NCBI GenBank assembly: GCA_902603055.1
Contig: CACKTD010000005.1
Location: forward strand, 1-60,243
Source: Coxiellaceae bacterium
GTDB taxonomy: Bacteria; Pseudomonadota; Gammaproteobacteria; Comchoanobacterales; Comchoanobacteraceae
DNA length: 60,243 nt
Direction of reading: 5' to 3'
A program made the position numbers and the translations under genes. Shown here in pieces: positions 11,073 through 19,404 of the stretch (positions are counted from its first letter, which is position 1; every line of letters begins with the position of its first letter). The notes beneath the pieces were generated by a model. The model saw only the letters and a list, made by a program, of their open reading frames with translations. It was not told the origin of the DNA and searched no databases.

Positions 11073-11951
11073 ATGGCACTAGTCAGACAATACTCAACAC
11101 TTTTAACAACAAGCCTTTTCTGGGGAGTATCACCTGCGATAATTAAGTTAGTAGCAAATAAATTCAATTACCCACTATCTATAGCATGCTCAATAACATC
11201 ATCAGCGTTTTTAATCAATTATATAATTTTATTATATGATAATTCATTAAAATGGGATAAAACCTATTTATTATATGGATTTTTAACAGCAATAACACAT
11301 ACCGTTGGTGCAGGGATCATCATCACTACAGTAGTATCAAAACTAGACCTTGCCGTTGTATCAATTACTATTGGCTCTGCACCACTTTTAACGTACCTTG
11401 CAGCATATCAACTAAAATATGAGCAATTTCTTTCTAGGAAAATGTGTGGCGTCATTATCGGGTTTATTGCCATTGTTGCTTTATTTTATACAGATATTGA
11501 TTTTGTATCCAGTGAATGGAAATGGCTCCTAGTGGCATTGTTTTGCCCGATTTTATTTACCGCTAACAACATTTTTATCAGGCAATGGTCACTTCATCAC
11601 GATAATACAAAACTCTTAGTATTTTACACCTTAGGTTGTGGTTCAATAATCTTGCTGCTTCTATGCTGGATGTATAACTCGCCAACACCTTTTGGATACT
11701 CCTACAGCCATCAAATAATTGGAATGTTAATACTGCTCGGTTTCTTTGATGTATTCGCGAGGGTTCTTTTTGCATATTTGATAAAAACAGTTAATCTATC
11801 TTTTGCAACTCAAGCGCCATATATTGCAGTGATAATCGGTGTCTTGGCTGGTATTTTTATTCATGAAGAAGTTTACAAATCTGCTTTATGGATTTCCATG
11901 TGCCTAATGGTAGCAGCTCTTTACTTAATAAGGCCCATCAAGCAGGATTAA
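11073..11951 (+). CDS. EamA/DMT-family membrane transporter
   Basis: A 292-residue, ten-helix membrane protein with the two-repeat layout of the drug/metabolite transporter superfamily: TTSLFWGVSPAIIKLV at the start of repeat 1 and LFCPILFTANNIFIRQW at the start of repeat 2, ending with ALYLIRPIKQD. The substrate cannot be read from the sequence; such proteins move small metabolites out of or into the cell. There is no ribosome-binding site; TAGTAT lies 6 nt before the ATG, so the mRNA may be leaderless. The 3' end overlaps the convergent methyltransferase gene by 14 nt. Confidence 0.85.
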   Translation: MALVRQYSTLLTTSLFWGVSPAIIKLVANKFNYPLSIACSITSSAFLINYIILLYDNSLKWDKTYLLYGFLTAITHTVGAGIIITTVVSKLDLAVVSITIGSAPLLTYLAAYQLKYEQFLSRKMCGVIIGFIAIVALFYTDIDFVSSEWKWLLVALFCPILFTANNIFIRQWSLHHDNTKLLVFYTLGCGSIILLLLCWMYNSPTPFGYSYSHQIIGMLILLGFFDVFARVLFAYLIKTVNLSFATQAPYIAVIIGVLAGIFIHEEVYKSALWISMCLMVAALYLIRPIKQD

Positions 11952-12573
11952 ACATTAAACCTGCAACTTCTTTCCTTGCGACAATGACTTTGAATGCATT
12001 TGATTCAAATGGTAGATAATGCCTCCAAATGCTCTTTGAATAATCTAAATCTGCCTGCACATCCATCATATTAAAATGATGATAGTTTAAACGACTTGCT
12101 AGATATAAATTAGAGTACAGTCTTAAGCACCAATGATTACGATCAAGATTCAGCAATCGCTTTACCCCCATTAAACTGCTCAAGGATACGTTTAAAATAA
12201 TTAATATACCCTCAGGCCTCAATACTCGCTGCGCTTCCTCTAATAGCAGATCAACACTCTCAGCACGCTCTAAAGCATGCGCAAATACGATGCACGAAAA
12301 GGCTTCAGACTTTATCGGCCAAACATGATTGAGAGATGCTTTAAATGCATTCAAATGCCTAGGTACAGTTTCTTTTTGCTCTACCATAACATGGTAATCT
12401 AAGAGTGGTAGTTTACTTTCTTCAAAATAAGGCACGCCACAGATTTGTAAAACGTCTTCGACCCGAAAATGCTCAATCAGTTTTTCGACATTCAATTTTT
12501 CATGCTTATAGGCTTCTATACCATATGCACTTCGTTGCCAATAATTTAAAGATGTATAGTCAACCTTCTTCAT
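11938..12573 (-). CDS. Class I SAM-dependent methyltransferase, YafS-like
   Basis: A 211-residue protein with a degenerate class I methyltransferase fold. The C-terminal half of the fold is clearest: FSCIVFAHALERAESVDLLL (motif II/III region) and EEAQRVLRPEGILIILN. The N-terminal glycine-rich SAM loop is weak (VLQICGVPYFEESKLPLL), so binding of SAM is family inference. It is divergently paired with gloB, the arrangement of yafS-gloB in E. coli, which supports orthology to YafS, a protein without an established substrate. A TTTACA/TATATT promoter ends 8 nt before the ATG, suggesting a leaderless mRNA. Confidence 0.75.
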   Translation of the reverse strand: MKKVDYTSLNYWQRSAYGIEAYKHEKLNVEKLIEHFRVEDVLQICGVPYFEESKLPLLDYHVMVEQKETVPRHLNAFKASLNHVWPIKSEAFSCIVFAHALERAESVDLLLEEAQRVLRPEGILIILNVSLSSLMGVKRLLNLDRNHWCLRLYSNLYLASRLNYHHFNMMDVQADLDYSKSIWRHYLPFESNAFKVIVARKEVAGLMFNPA

Positions 12574-12581
12574 AGTACTAT

Positions 12582-12609
12582 AATATAAGTTATAGGGTAA
12601 TATTGTAAA
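12582..12609 (-). promoter_or_regulatory. Predicted promoter of the YafS-like gene, leaderless type
   Basis: Minus-strand TTTACA (12609-12604), 16-nt spacer, TATATT (12587-12582), then 8 nt to the ATG at 12573. Transcription would begin at or within two bases of the start codon. No Shine-Dalgarno sequence is present. Confidence 0.5.
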
Positions 12610-13358
12610 TGGCTATTAAAATACATTACGTAAAAGCATTAAAAGATAATTTCGTATGGTTACTCATACATAATAACAATGTAATTGTCATAGATCCTGG
12701 CGAAGCGCAGCCAGTTTTAAACTGGCTGAGTGAAACCAGTTATAATTTAGTTGGAATTGCAATTACCCACCATCATTTCGATCATATAGGCGGTATTTTA
12801 GAGTTAAGACAACATTACCCACAATGCACACTTATGGCACCTGATCATCCTGATATCAGTGATATTGATCAAAAACCTTCTGAAAATAAACCATTTCATT
12901 TCTGGAAACACCAATCTATTTTTGTTCCAGGCCATACCGCTACCCACGTTGCCTACTATGATGGAACGAACGTATTTACAGGTGACACATTGTTTAGTGG
13001 GGGATGTGGTAGAAACTTTGAATGTGACTATGTGATTTTATTTGAAAGTATTAACAAGATTGCAGAGCTTCCAGATAAAACACTTTTATTTTGTGGGCAT
13101 GAATATACTCAACAAAACTTAAAATTTGCTCAAACAATTGAGCCAAATAATCATTTCATTACAGATCAATATAATCAAAATTTAACAAAAGAAGCTACAT
13201 TACCTACTACCTTAGGGCTAGAGAAAAAAATCAATCCTTTTTTACGTACATCGCAAAAAGATATTATCGCCGCAGTTGAACAAAAGTTCAAAACTCGCTC
13301 ACCCAGCCCAGAACAAGTTTTTCGTTTCCTTAGAGAATGGAAAAACAACTGGAGTTGA
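12609..13358 (+). CDS. gloB: Hydroxyacylglutathione hydrolase (glyoxalase II)
   Basis: Hydrolyses S-lactoylglutathione to lactate and glutathione, the second step of methylglyoxal detoxification. The 249 residues show the metallo-beta-lactamase dinuclear site THHHFDH (53-59), further metal ligands in VPGHTATH and FTGDTLFSGGCGR, and FCGHEYTQQNL. The C-terminal glutathione-binding region (NPFLRTSQKDII) and RFLREWKNNW end are typical for GloB. No Shine-Dalgarno precedes the ATG. The gene ends inside the -35 box of the lptB promoter. Confidence 0.95.
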   Translation: MAIKIHYVKALKDNFVWLLIHNNNVIVIDPGEAQPVLNWLSETSYNLVGIAITHHHFDHIGGILELRQHYPQCTLMAPDHPDISDIDQKPSENKPFHFWKHQSIFVPGHTATHVAYYDGTNVFTGDTLFSGGCGRNFECDYVILFESINKIAELPDKTLLFCGHEYTQQNLKFAQTIEPNNHFITDQYNQNLTKEATLPTTLGLEKKINPFLRTSQKDIIAAVEQKFKTRSPSPEQVFRFLREWKNNWS

Positions 13359-13382
13359 CATTATAAGGATCAAACATATAAT
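13355..13382 (+). promoter_or_regulatory. Consensus sigma-70 promoter of lptB placing ATG near +1
   Basis: TTGACA (13355-13360), a 16-nt spacer and TATAAT (13377-13382) are both perfect consensus hexamers. The lptB ATG begins 8 nt after the -10, so initiation at the normal distance gives a leaderless or nearly leaderless mRNA. The -35 overlaps the gloB stop codon. Confidence 0.7.
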
Positions 13383-13390
13383 CTGGGCTT

Positions 13391-14128
13391 ATGATAAATA
13401 AGTTGGAGTGTAAAGGGCTATCTTTTAAAGTGCAAAATAAATCAGTTGTATCTGATGTTTCACTTTGTGCACAAAGCGGGGAAATCATAGGTGTTTTTGG
13501 CCCAAATGGAGCTGGAAAAACAACAACCTTTCATATGACAGCTGGTATATGTCAGCCAACATCTGGTCAAATTTTCATGAACGGAAAAGATATTTCTGGC
13601 TTGACACTTGCTCAAAGAGCAAACAAAGGATTATTTTATTTACCACAAGACAGCTCAATCTTTAAAGAAATGACTGTGCGTGATAACTTACTTGCTAGTT
13701 TAGAGTGCAAACAGAATCTCAATAGAATAACCATGAATCAAAAAGTTGATGATTTACTCGATTTAGTTAATCTCACTCATATCGCAGATTCATACGGAAA
13801 AAGCATTTCAGGTGGAGAACGAAGACGTGTAGAAATTGCACGATTATTAATTCTATCACCCAAGATAATATTATTAGATGAACCTTTTGCTGGTGTCGAT
13901 CCTGTAGCAGTAGAGGACATCAAGAAGATCATTCGAAAAATGGCAGATGCAAATATGGGCATAATTATCACTGATCATAATGTGAGAGAAACGCTTACAT
14001 TATGCTCTAGAGGCTATGTGCTTCACAATGGCGAAATGCTGATTGAAGGTAAGCCAAACAAGATCATGAAATGCCCTACTGTAACTAAAATATATCTAGG
14101 CAACACATTTGACGATGTAACAAGTTAA
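13391..14128 (+). CDS. lptB: LPS export ABC transporter ATP-binding protein LptB
   Basis: Cytoplasmic ATPase that powers lipopolysaccharide extraction by LptB2FGC. The 245 residues contain Walker A GPNGAGKT (37-44), Q-loop YLPQDSSIF, signature SISGGERRR, Walker B IILLDEPFAGVDP and the switch His in ITDHNVRE; the ERRRVEIAR and DEPFAGVDP forms are characteristic of LptB. The usual partners lptA, lptC and rpoN are not adjacent. It overlaps convergent hpf by 4 nt. Its presence implies an LPS-bearing outer membrane. Confidence 0.94.
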   Translation: MINKLECKGLSFKVQNKSVVSDVSLCAQSGEIIGVFGPNGAGKTTTFHMTAGICQPTSGQIFMNGKDISGLTLAQRANKGLFYLPQDSSIFKEMTVRDNLLASLECKQNLNRITMNQKVDDLLDLVNLTHIADSYGKSISGGERRRVEIARLLILSPKIILLDEPFAGVDPVAVEDIKKIIRKMADANMGIIITDHNVRETLTLCSRGYVLHNGEMLIEGKPNKIMKCPTVTKIYLGNTFDDVTS

Positions 14129-14418
14129 TGATGTTCGACTAGCTTATCTTTGTAAGATAGCATTTGAATCCTTAATTTGTTTGCCGCAATGTCAATTGAC
14201 TTATACATATCGTCTGTTTCTGCAATTGCACAAATGACATGTTTTTTTGGAAAAGACATTCGTGCATTGATGCAACAGACGTCTTTAACTTTTGACAGTA
14301 CCAATCTTACCTCTTTATCAAGTGGTAGAAACTTGTCTAATCGTTGAAATTTATGGGAGAGTTGTCTCTTAAGAGATGGGGTAATTACAATGTTCTTACC
14401 AACGAGATCTAGGTGCAT
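14125..14418 (-). CDS. hpf: Ribosome hibernation-promoting factor, short form
   Basis: A 97-residue member of the HPF/RaiA family, which binds the 30S A and P sites in stationary phase and promotes 100S dimers. Conserved features are IVITPSLKRQLSHKFQRLDKF near the N-terminus and the second helix SIDIAANKLRIQMLSYKDKL. The length matches the short HPF (E. coli 95). In E. coli hpf follows lptB-rpoN; here rpoN is absent and hpf is inverted. The start has a strong AGGAGGG site and its own promoter. Confidence 0.9.
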   Translation of the reverse strand: MHLDLVGKNIVITPSLKRQLSHKFQRLDKFLPLDKEVRLVLSKVKDVCCINARMSFPKKHVICAIAETDDMYKSIDIAANKLRIQMLSYKDKLVEHH

Positions 14419-14451
14419 AGTGCCCTCCTGTTAAGTTGATTGCTTACAACT

Positions 14452-14460
14452 ATTATACCA
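14452..14460 (-). promoter_or_regulatory. Extended -10 promoter of hpf
   Basis: Minus-strand TGGTATAAT, an extended -10 (TGnTATAAT), lies 33 nt upstream of the hpf start with no clear -35. It leaves a leader of about 26 nt containing the AGGAGGG ribosome-binding site. Confidence 0.5.
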
Positions 14461-14491
14461 CTTTTCTTATGGCCATTTCCATAAATATATT

Positions 14492-14519
14492 TTGAATTTA
14501 TTTTGAATAATGTTAGATT
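14492..14519 (+). promoter_or_regulatory. Predicted promoter of the small membrane protein gene
   Basis: TTGAAT (14492-14497), 16-nt spacer, TAGATT (14514-14519), followed by CTGGAGAGGA as ribosome-binding region and the ATG at 14544. Confidence 0.4.
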
Positions 14520-14543
14520 ATCTCTGGAGAGGATTATTTATAT

Positions 14544-14747
14544 ATGACTAACGTATTTAAAGCAGTCAGAGTTTTAGGCAAGTCTACAATTTGTGTAGCC
14601 GGCGTATTCTGGTTATTTGGACTTGGTCCAATTCAAGATATTAGCACGCAGACGATCCAACACATTGTAAAAGGTCAAAAGTTTCTTGCTGATTCATTTG
14701 GTGTCACTAATTACCTAGATATACCTAAAGAAACCCATCAAGTTTAA
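14544..14747 (+). CDS. Small membrane protein of unknown function
   Basis: A 67-residue protein I do not recognise. It has one predicted membrane segment (about residues 16-31, ICVAGVFWLFGLGPI) and a polar C-terminal half. The ORF is supported by a promoter-like sequence and a good GGAGAGGA ribosome-binding site about 12-18 nt upstream, and fits the compact layout by overlapping the convergent sufT gene by 4 nt. Function unknown. Confidence 0.6.
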   Translation: MTNVFKAVRVLGKSTICVAGVFWLFGLGPIQDISTQTIQHIVKGQKFLADSFGVTNYLDIPKETHQV

Positions 14748-15304
14748 AGCATCTTCAGCTTTAGTTTTGCTACATCACTCATTCGATCTTGAGACCATGG
14801 AGGGTCAAATACCATCTCGACCTCAACATGGAAAACTTCTGGTAGTAACATTACCTTTTGTTTAACATTCTCCACAAGTATTGGTCCCATTCCACAACCT
14901 GGTGCTGTTAGAGTCATTGCAATATACGCTGTCTTACCTTGATCACCATCTACGAACTGACACCCATAGATCAAGCCAAGATCCACAATATTTACCGGTA
15001 TTTCAGGGTCATAGCAGGTTTTAAGCAATATCCATGCACGTTTTTCAAGATCAATAGCCTGATCTTTAGCCTCATCCAAAAACTCAAGCTCAGGCTCCAT
15101 GCCTAAAGCATCCACATCTTCTTCATGAATCAAGACCAAATTACCATTTACTTCAATGGTAACACTACCTCCTAAGCATTGAGTAACAATTACATTTGTA
15201 CCTTTTGTTAATAATAGTGGTTTCCCAGCAGGGATTAGGGTTGCATCACAATCTTTAAGTAATGCAATTTCGACACCGAGTAAACTTTGAGATTTATTAT
15301 TCAT
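14744..15304 (-). CDS. sufT: Putative Fe-S cluster assembly protein SufT (MIP18/DUF59 family)
   Basis: A 186-residue SufT-type protein. The DUF59/MIP18 domain fills the C-terminal half: CYDPEIPVNIVDLGLIYGC (near 92-110) and TLTAPGCGMGPILVENVK (near 130-147), with the conserved Cys in APGCGM. The N-terminal ~80 residues form the extra beta-rich segment typical of SufT. These proteins help maturation of Fe-S enzymes. Last gene of the sufS-U-A-T unit; its start overlaps the upstream A-type carrier gene by 8 nt. Confidence 0.88.
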   Translation of the reverse strand: MNNKSQSLLGVEIALLKDCDATLIPAGKPLLLTKGTNVIVTQCLGGSVTIEVNGNLVLIHEEDVDALGMEPELEFLDEAKDQAIDLEKRAWILLKTCYDPEIPVNIVDLGLIYGCQFVDGDQGKTAYIAMTLTAPGCGMGPILVENVKQKVMLLPEVFHVEVEMVFDPPWSQDRMSDVAKLKLKML

Positions 15305-15632
15305 TATTATCTTTTAAATTAAAACTTTCCCCACATCCACATACGTTACCTGCACTTGGGTTTAAAAACACAACTTTTGTCTGTCCAAGCGACAGCTTTT
15401 GCAGGTCTACTGTAACTTTCTTCAGTAAATTAAGACTATCGTGGTGACAAAATATACGATCTTGAGACCTATCAATAGGATGCCAGGTAGGCTCAATTTT
15501 TTTTACAGCTACATCATATTTCAAACCCGAGCAACCTTTGTTTAAAACACTGATTATTACACCATATTCAGGGCCAAATTTCTCTAACAATGACTCGAAA
15601 TGATGTTTGGCTGAGGCGGTAACTTGTACCAT
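15297..15632 (-). CDS. sufA: A-type Fe-S carrier (SufA/IscA family)
   Basis: A 111-residue HesB/IscA-like protein that carries Fe-S clusters from the SUF scaffold to targets. The three conserved cysteines are visible: Cys in NKGCSGLKYD (near residue 34) and CGCGESF (near residues 98-104). Its place between sufU-like and sufT genes supports SufA rather than ErpA or IscA, but the subfamily is inferred from context. Four nucleotides separate it from the upstream gene. Confidence 0.88.
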   Translation of the reverse strand: MVQVTASAKHHFESLLEKFGPEYGVIISVLNKGCSGLKYDVAVKKIEPTWHPIDRSQDRIFCHHDSLNLLKKVTVDLQKLSLGQTKVVFLNPSAGNVCGCGESFNLKDNNE

Positions 15633-15636
15633 GATT

Positions 15637-16086
15637 TTACTCCGTTTTTGCGACTTCTTTTATATTATTTAAAATATTATTAAGTGCATGCCAAGATAAC
15701 GTTGCACACTTAATTCTAGAAGGATAGTGCTTGACACCCTCTAATACTTTTAGCTTACCCAAATCCTCAATATTGGCTTGGCAATCTTCCTTTAGTAATT
15801 CAGTAAACTGATAAAAAATACTTTGGGCATATGCTTGATCATGTCCCTTGATAGCACTTGTCATTAAGGATGCTGATGCCATTGAAATAGCACAACCATG
15901 ACCACTAAATTTTACGTTTTTAATAATATCCTTTTCTATCTCTAGAAATAATTCAAGTTGATCACCACATATTGGATTGTAACCCTCTTGAGAGTGTGTA
16001 CAGCATTCTAACTTACCAAAATTTCTTGGGTTTCTACCATGATCAATGATTAATTGTTGATATAGCTGTAATAAGTTTTCGTTCAT
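15637..16086 (-). CDS. sufU: SufU/IscU-like Fe-S scaffold or sulfur-transfer protein
   Basis: A 149-residue NifU N-terminal-domain protein. It has the three conserved Cys/Asp ligand regions: NPICGDQLEL (Cys near 40, Asp 42), GHGCAISMASASLM (Cys near 65) and IKCATLSWHAL (Cys near 127). The residues between the second and third Cys are the longer SufU-type form rather than compact IscU. In SUF systems SufU transfers sulfur from SufS to SufB. The start overlaps sufS by 4 nt (ATGA). Confidence 0.88.
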   Translation of the reverse strand: MNENLLQLYQQLIIDHGRNPRNFGKLECCTHSQEGYNPICGDQLELFLEIEKDIIKNVKFSGHGCAISMASASLMTSAIKGHDQAYAQSIFYQFTELLKEDCQANIEDLGKLKVLEGVKHYPSRIKCATLSWHALNNILNNIKEVAKTE

Positions 16087-17315
16087 ATTTTAAATAATTT
16101 CTTTATTTTGGTTAAGCCTGAAAATAAAACATCCAAGTCTTCTTTAGTATTATACATTGCTAATGATGCTCGAATCAATGCATGTTCCTTTAAATAGTTT
16201 ACTAATGGCATAGCACAATGATGCCCTGCTCTCACTGCAATACCATCCGCATCTAAAATAGTAGCGACGTCATGAGGATGTACATCCTTAATGGAAAAAG
16301 AAAAGACTGCCAATCTATTGGTGCTTGGTCCATATAATTTTATGTAATCATGTTTTGAAAATTGTTGAATTGCGTACTCTGATAACGCGTCCTCAAATTC
16401 CTTAATGGCATCAATACCAATTTTACTTATATAGCGTAATGCGATTTCCATACCCACAGCTTCTGCATAGGCTGGTGTGCCCGCCTCAAAACGCAATGGT
16501 GGTTTTAGATATGTGGATTCTTTAAAATCGACTTTCTCGATCATACTACCTCCACCTTGATATGGTGGCATTTTTTCCAAGAGAGACTCTTTTCCAAACA
16601 AAATGCCGATACCAGTGGGTCCAAAGTGCTTATGTGCTGAAAATGTTAGAAAGTCACAATCAATCTCTTGAACATCAATTGCTAAATGTGCTGGTGCTTG
16701 AGCAGCATCGATTAACACAGTTGCACCTGCATCATGAGCTAATTGCGTAATTTTTTTAACAGGATTTATACTACCTAAAATGTTAGAAGCAAACGTAACT
16801 GCAACCATTTTAGTTTTTTCATTCAGCATCTTACTAAATGCATCTAAGTCCAATTGATTATCATCAGTTAGAGGCACAACCTGGATCTTTAATTGTTTTT
16901 GCTGAGCAAGTATCTGCCAAGGCACAATATTTGCATGATGCTCCATTTGAGTTAGGATGATCTCATCACCTTTGTTTAAAAAAGTGCCATAACTATTGGC
17001 CACAAGATTAATGGCCTCAGTGACACCTCGCAAAAATACAATTTCGTTCTCTGAATTTGCATTGATAAAAGAAGCAATATATTTTCTTGCATTTTCATAG
17101 GCTGATGTCGCTTCTTCACTTAAAAGATAAACACCTCGATGAACATTAGCGTTTTTTTCGGAATAAAAGTCTTTTACAGCATCAAGCACACAACTAGGTT
17201 TTTGTGTAGTTGCTGCATTATCAAGATATATTAAGGGCTTATCTCTAATATTTCTTTTTAAAATTGGAAAATCATCTCGAACTTTGTCAATATCAAATTT
17301 TGGATTTATATTCAT
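16083..17315 (-). CDS. sufS: Cysteine desulfurase SufS
   Basis: PLP enzyme that removes sulfur from cysteine as a persulfide for Fe-S assembly. The 410 residues show the class V aminotransferase fold: YLDNAATTQKP near residue 30, PLP pocket ITQMEHHANIVPW, Schiff-base lysine in FSAHKHFGPTG (near 228) and the active Cys in RAGHHCAMPL (near 367). It heads the sufS-U-A-T unit and has TATAAT 8 nt before its ATG with no Shine-Dalgarno, so a leaderless mRNA is likely. In related genomes sufS normally follows sufBCD directly; here the nadV gene separates them. Confidence 0.96.
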   Translation of the reverse strand: MNINPKFDIDKVRDDFPILKRNIRDKPLIYLDNAATTQKPSCVLDAVKDFYSEKNANVHRGVYLLSEEATSAYENARKYIASFINANSENEIVFLRGVTEAINLVANSYGTFLNKGDEIILTQMEHHANIVPWQILAQQKQLKIQVVPLTDDNQLDLDAFSKMLNEKTKMVAVTFASNILGSINPVKKITQLAHDAGATVLIDAAQAPAHLAIDVQEIDCDFLTFSAHKHFGPTGIGILFGKESLLEKMPPYQGGGSMIEKVDFKESTYLKPPLRFEAGTPAYAEAVGMEIALRYISKIGIDAIKEFEDALSEYAIQQFSKHDYIKLYGPSTNRLAVFSFSIKDVHPHDVATILDADGIAVRAGHHCAMPLVNYLKEHALIRASLAMYNTKEDLDVLFSGLTKIKKLFKI

Positions 17316-17323
17316 ATACTTTC

Positions 17324-17352
17324 ATTATAACATTCATCTACTGCGAACAAAA
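17324..17352 (-). promoter_or_regulatory. Predicted promoter of sufS, leaderless type
   Basis: Minus-strand TTTTGT (17352-17347), 17-nt spacer, perfect TATAAT (17329-17324), then 8 nt to the sufS ATG at 17315. Back to back with the nadV promoter: the two -35 boxes are one base apart. Confidence 0.5.
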
Positions 17353-17353
17353 C

Positions 17354-17382
17354 TTAAACTATAGCTTAAATTAAACTATAAT
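17354..17382 (+). promoter_or_regulatory. Predicted promoter of nadV with direct repeats, leaderless type
   Basis: TTAAAC (17354-17359), 17-nt spacer, TATAAT (17377-17382), then 8 nt to the ATG at 17391. The direct repeat TTAAACTATA at 17354-17363 and 17371-17380 overlaps both promoter elements and could be an operator. No Shine-Dalgarno. Confidence 0.5.
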
Positions 17383-17390
17383 AAACATAT

Positions 17391-18800
17391 ATGCAAAATT
17401 ACCTATCTAATTTGATACTGAATACAGATTCGTACAAAACATCACATTACTTACAATATCCACCCAAAACTGCTTATGTTTCTTGTTATATAGAATCTAG
17501 AAAAGGAGCCTTGCAACCTTTATTATTTTTTGGAATTCAGGCATTTATTAAAGCGTATCTATTAAACCCTATCAAAAGTAAAGATATCCAACAAGCTAAG
17601 GCTTTTTTAACACAACACGGACTCCCTTTTAACAACGATGGATGGGAATACATCTTAAAAAAGCATAAAGGGTTTTTACCAATTGAAATTCAAGCACTAC
17701 CAGAAGGAACCATTATCAATTCAAAAAATGTTTTAGTGCAAGTTATTAATACTGACCCTAAATGTTATTGGCTAACAACATATATCGAAACCATGTTATT
17801 AAGAGCTATATGGTATCCAACAACCGTTGCAACTCTAAGCTATCATTGTAAGAAAGTGATTAAATCATACCTTAGTGAGACCGAAGGGAATACGGAAAAT
17901 CTTAATTACAAACTCCATGATTTTGGTGCACGGGGCGTTTCTTCACTTGAATCAGCAAGCATTGGTGGAATGGCACATTTAATTAATTTTGAAGGCACAG
18001 ATACCATCAGTGGAATTTTAGCAGCAAAGACCTTCTACGGAGAAAAAATGGCTGGAATATCGATTCCTGCTGCAGAACATAACTGCATAATGGCTTGGGG
18101 CGAAAAAAATGAACAGGATGCCTATAAAACGCTATTAGACATGTTTTTAAAGCCGAACCAGATGGTTTCTATTGTCTCAGATACTTATGACATAAAACAT
18201 GCCATTAAACACATTTGGTGTGATAAACTAAAGAATATAGTTTCAAATAGTGATGGCACTCTAATCATTAGAACAGATAGCGGTAATCCAGTTAAGATGG
18301 TTATCGAAACTCTTGAAATATTAATGCAATTTTTTGGCCATGATACAAATCAAAATGGTTATCGTATCCTACCACCATATATTCGCTTAATTCATGGCGA
18401 CTCCATCAACCTAAAAAACATTCAGTTAATTTTAGAAGCCATGAAAAATGCCAACATGTCTGCTGACAACATTACTTTTGGCATGGGTGGGGAGCTACTT
18501 CAAAACATTCATAGGGATACTTTAAACTTTGCAATGAAAGCATCTTTAGTGTGTATTGATAATACATGGAAATCAATCTCTAAAAAGCCAATATCTGAAC
18601 CAGAAAAGCATTCAAAATCTGGTAAATTTGCAGTTATTAAGGATAAAGAGGACAATTTGGTGACCATTCAACATAGTGATTTATCAAAAGGACAAGTTAA
18701 TTATCTGAAACGTATATTTGCTAATGGAAAACTTCTACTCGATGCGCCCTTTAGTGAAATTAGAAAACGTGCAGCCGACAGTCTTAAGGATCAAACTTAA
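17391..18800 (+). CDS. nadV: Nicotinamide phosphoribosyltransferase (NAMPT/NadV)
   Basis: Converts nicotinamide and PRPP to nicotinamide mononucleotide, a short NAD salvage route. The 469 residues align along the whole length with the NAMPT family: TDSYKTSHYLQYPP at the N-terminus, the substrate site DFGARGVSSLESASIGGMAHL, PAAEHNCIMAWG (conserved His), VSDTYDI, IIRTDSGNP and FGMGGELLQ. It is monocistronic and lies in reverse orientation between the two halves of the suf system, suggesting later insertion. Nicotinamide supply from a host would explain its retention. The 3' end overlaps the convergent gene by 17 nt. Confidence 0.93.
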   Translation: MQNYLSNLILNTDSYKTSHYLQYPPKTAYVSCYIESRKGALQPLLFFGIQAFIKAYLLNPIKSKDIQQAKAFLTQHGLPFNNDGWEYILKKHKGFLPIEIQALPEGTIINSKNVLVQVINTDPKCYWLTTYIETMLLRAIWYPTTVATLSYHCKKVIKSYLSETEGNTENLNYKLHDFGARGVSSLESASIGGMAHLINFEGTDTISGILAAKTFYGEKMAGISIPAAEHNCIMAWGEKNEQDAYKTLLDMFLKPNQMVSIVSDTYDIKHAIKHIWCDKLKNIVSNSDGTLIIRTDSGNPVKMVIETLEILMQFFGHDTNQNGYRILPPYIRLIHGDSINLKNIQLILEAMKNANMSADNITFGMGGELLQNIHRDTLNFAMKASLVCIDNTWKSISKKPISEPEKHSKSGKFAVIKDKEDNLVTIQHSDLSKGQVNYLKRIFANGKLLLDAPFSEIRKRAADSLKDQT

Positions 18801-19368
18801 CTAATGTCCCACCGCGCGCTCCTAGAATACAATGGCGAGCATACCATTTAACTGTATTATAAGTTTTGTCATCAACCCAAAAAACCATATCACGCAAGCA
18901 ACTTGCACGGTTTCCATTGACATATGATTCCAATGTTTCAATCTTAATGGTATTAACAACAAGCTTTGGACTTAATTTCAATTTTTCTTTTTTAACAGCT
19001 TTCAATTTGGATTTATTATCAGCATTCATACCAAAACGTCTTGATTCATAGCTATGAGTCCAAACATCACCAACTTTCACATCCACTTTACCAGGCACAC
19101 ACCACGGCTTACAACTTATACCTAAAGATTGTATGGTAGAATTATTTTTCCAAGAAATTTTTTTAAAGGTTTGATTCTTTTTTTCACAATCCCAATAATA
19201 TATATCGGAACTAATGTAGTTTAAAAGACAGTTTGTATGCACCCCACTTAGATCCTCCCATACCTCTTTTGTACCTTTTTCATATATAAATTGAGCAAAT
19301 ATATTCTCAATAAAAAAAAGAGAGATAAAACAATAGAAAAGATTTACTAAAAACTTGATAAACCACAT
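18784..19368 (-). CDS. Secreted Cys-containing protein of unknown function
   Basis: A 194-residue protein I do not recognise. The N-terminus (MWFIKFLVNLFYCFISLFF, cleavage likely after IFAQ near residue 26) is a signal peptide. The mature part has six cysteines (NCLLNY, DCEKK, SCKPWC, ASCLRD, RHCILG), which fits disulfide bonding in the periplasm, and a Lys-rich middle. The ATG has GGAG 6 nt upstream. It lies 36 nt after the NTF2-like gene at the end of the sufBCD strand and may be cotranscribed, but there is no sequence reason to link it to Fe-S assembly. Confidence 0.65.
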   Translation of the reverse strand: MWFIKFLVNLFYCFISLFFIENIFAQFIYEKGTKEVWEDLSGVHTNCLLNYISSDIYYWDCEKKNQTFKKISWKNNSTIQSLGISCKPWCVPGKVDVKVGDVWTHSYESRRFGMNADNKSKLKAVKKEKLKLSPKLVVNTIKIETLESYVNGNRASCLRDMVFWVDDKTYNTVKWYARHCILGARGGTLVKFDP

Positions 19369-19404
19369 AAGACTCCATATTAATGGATTTTTGTTGGTAG
19401 GTAA

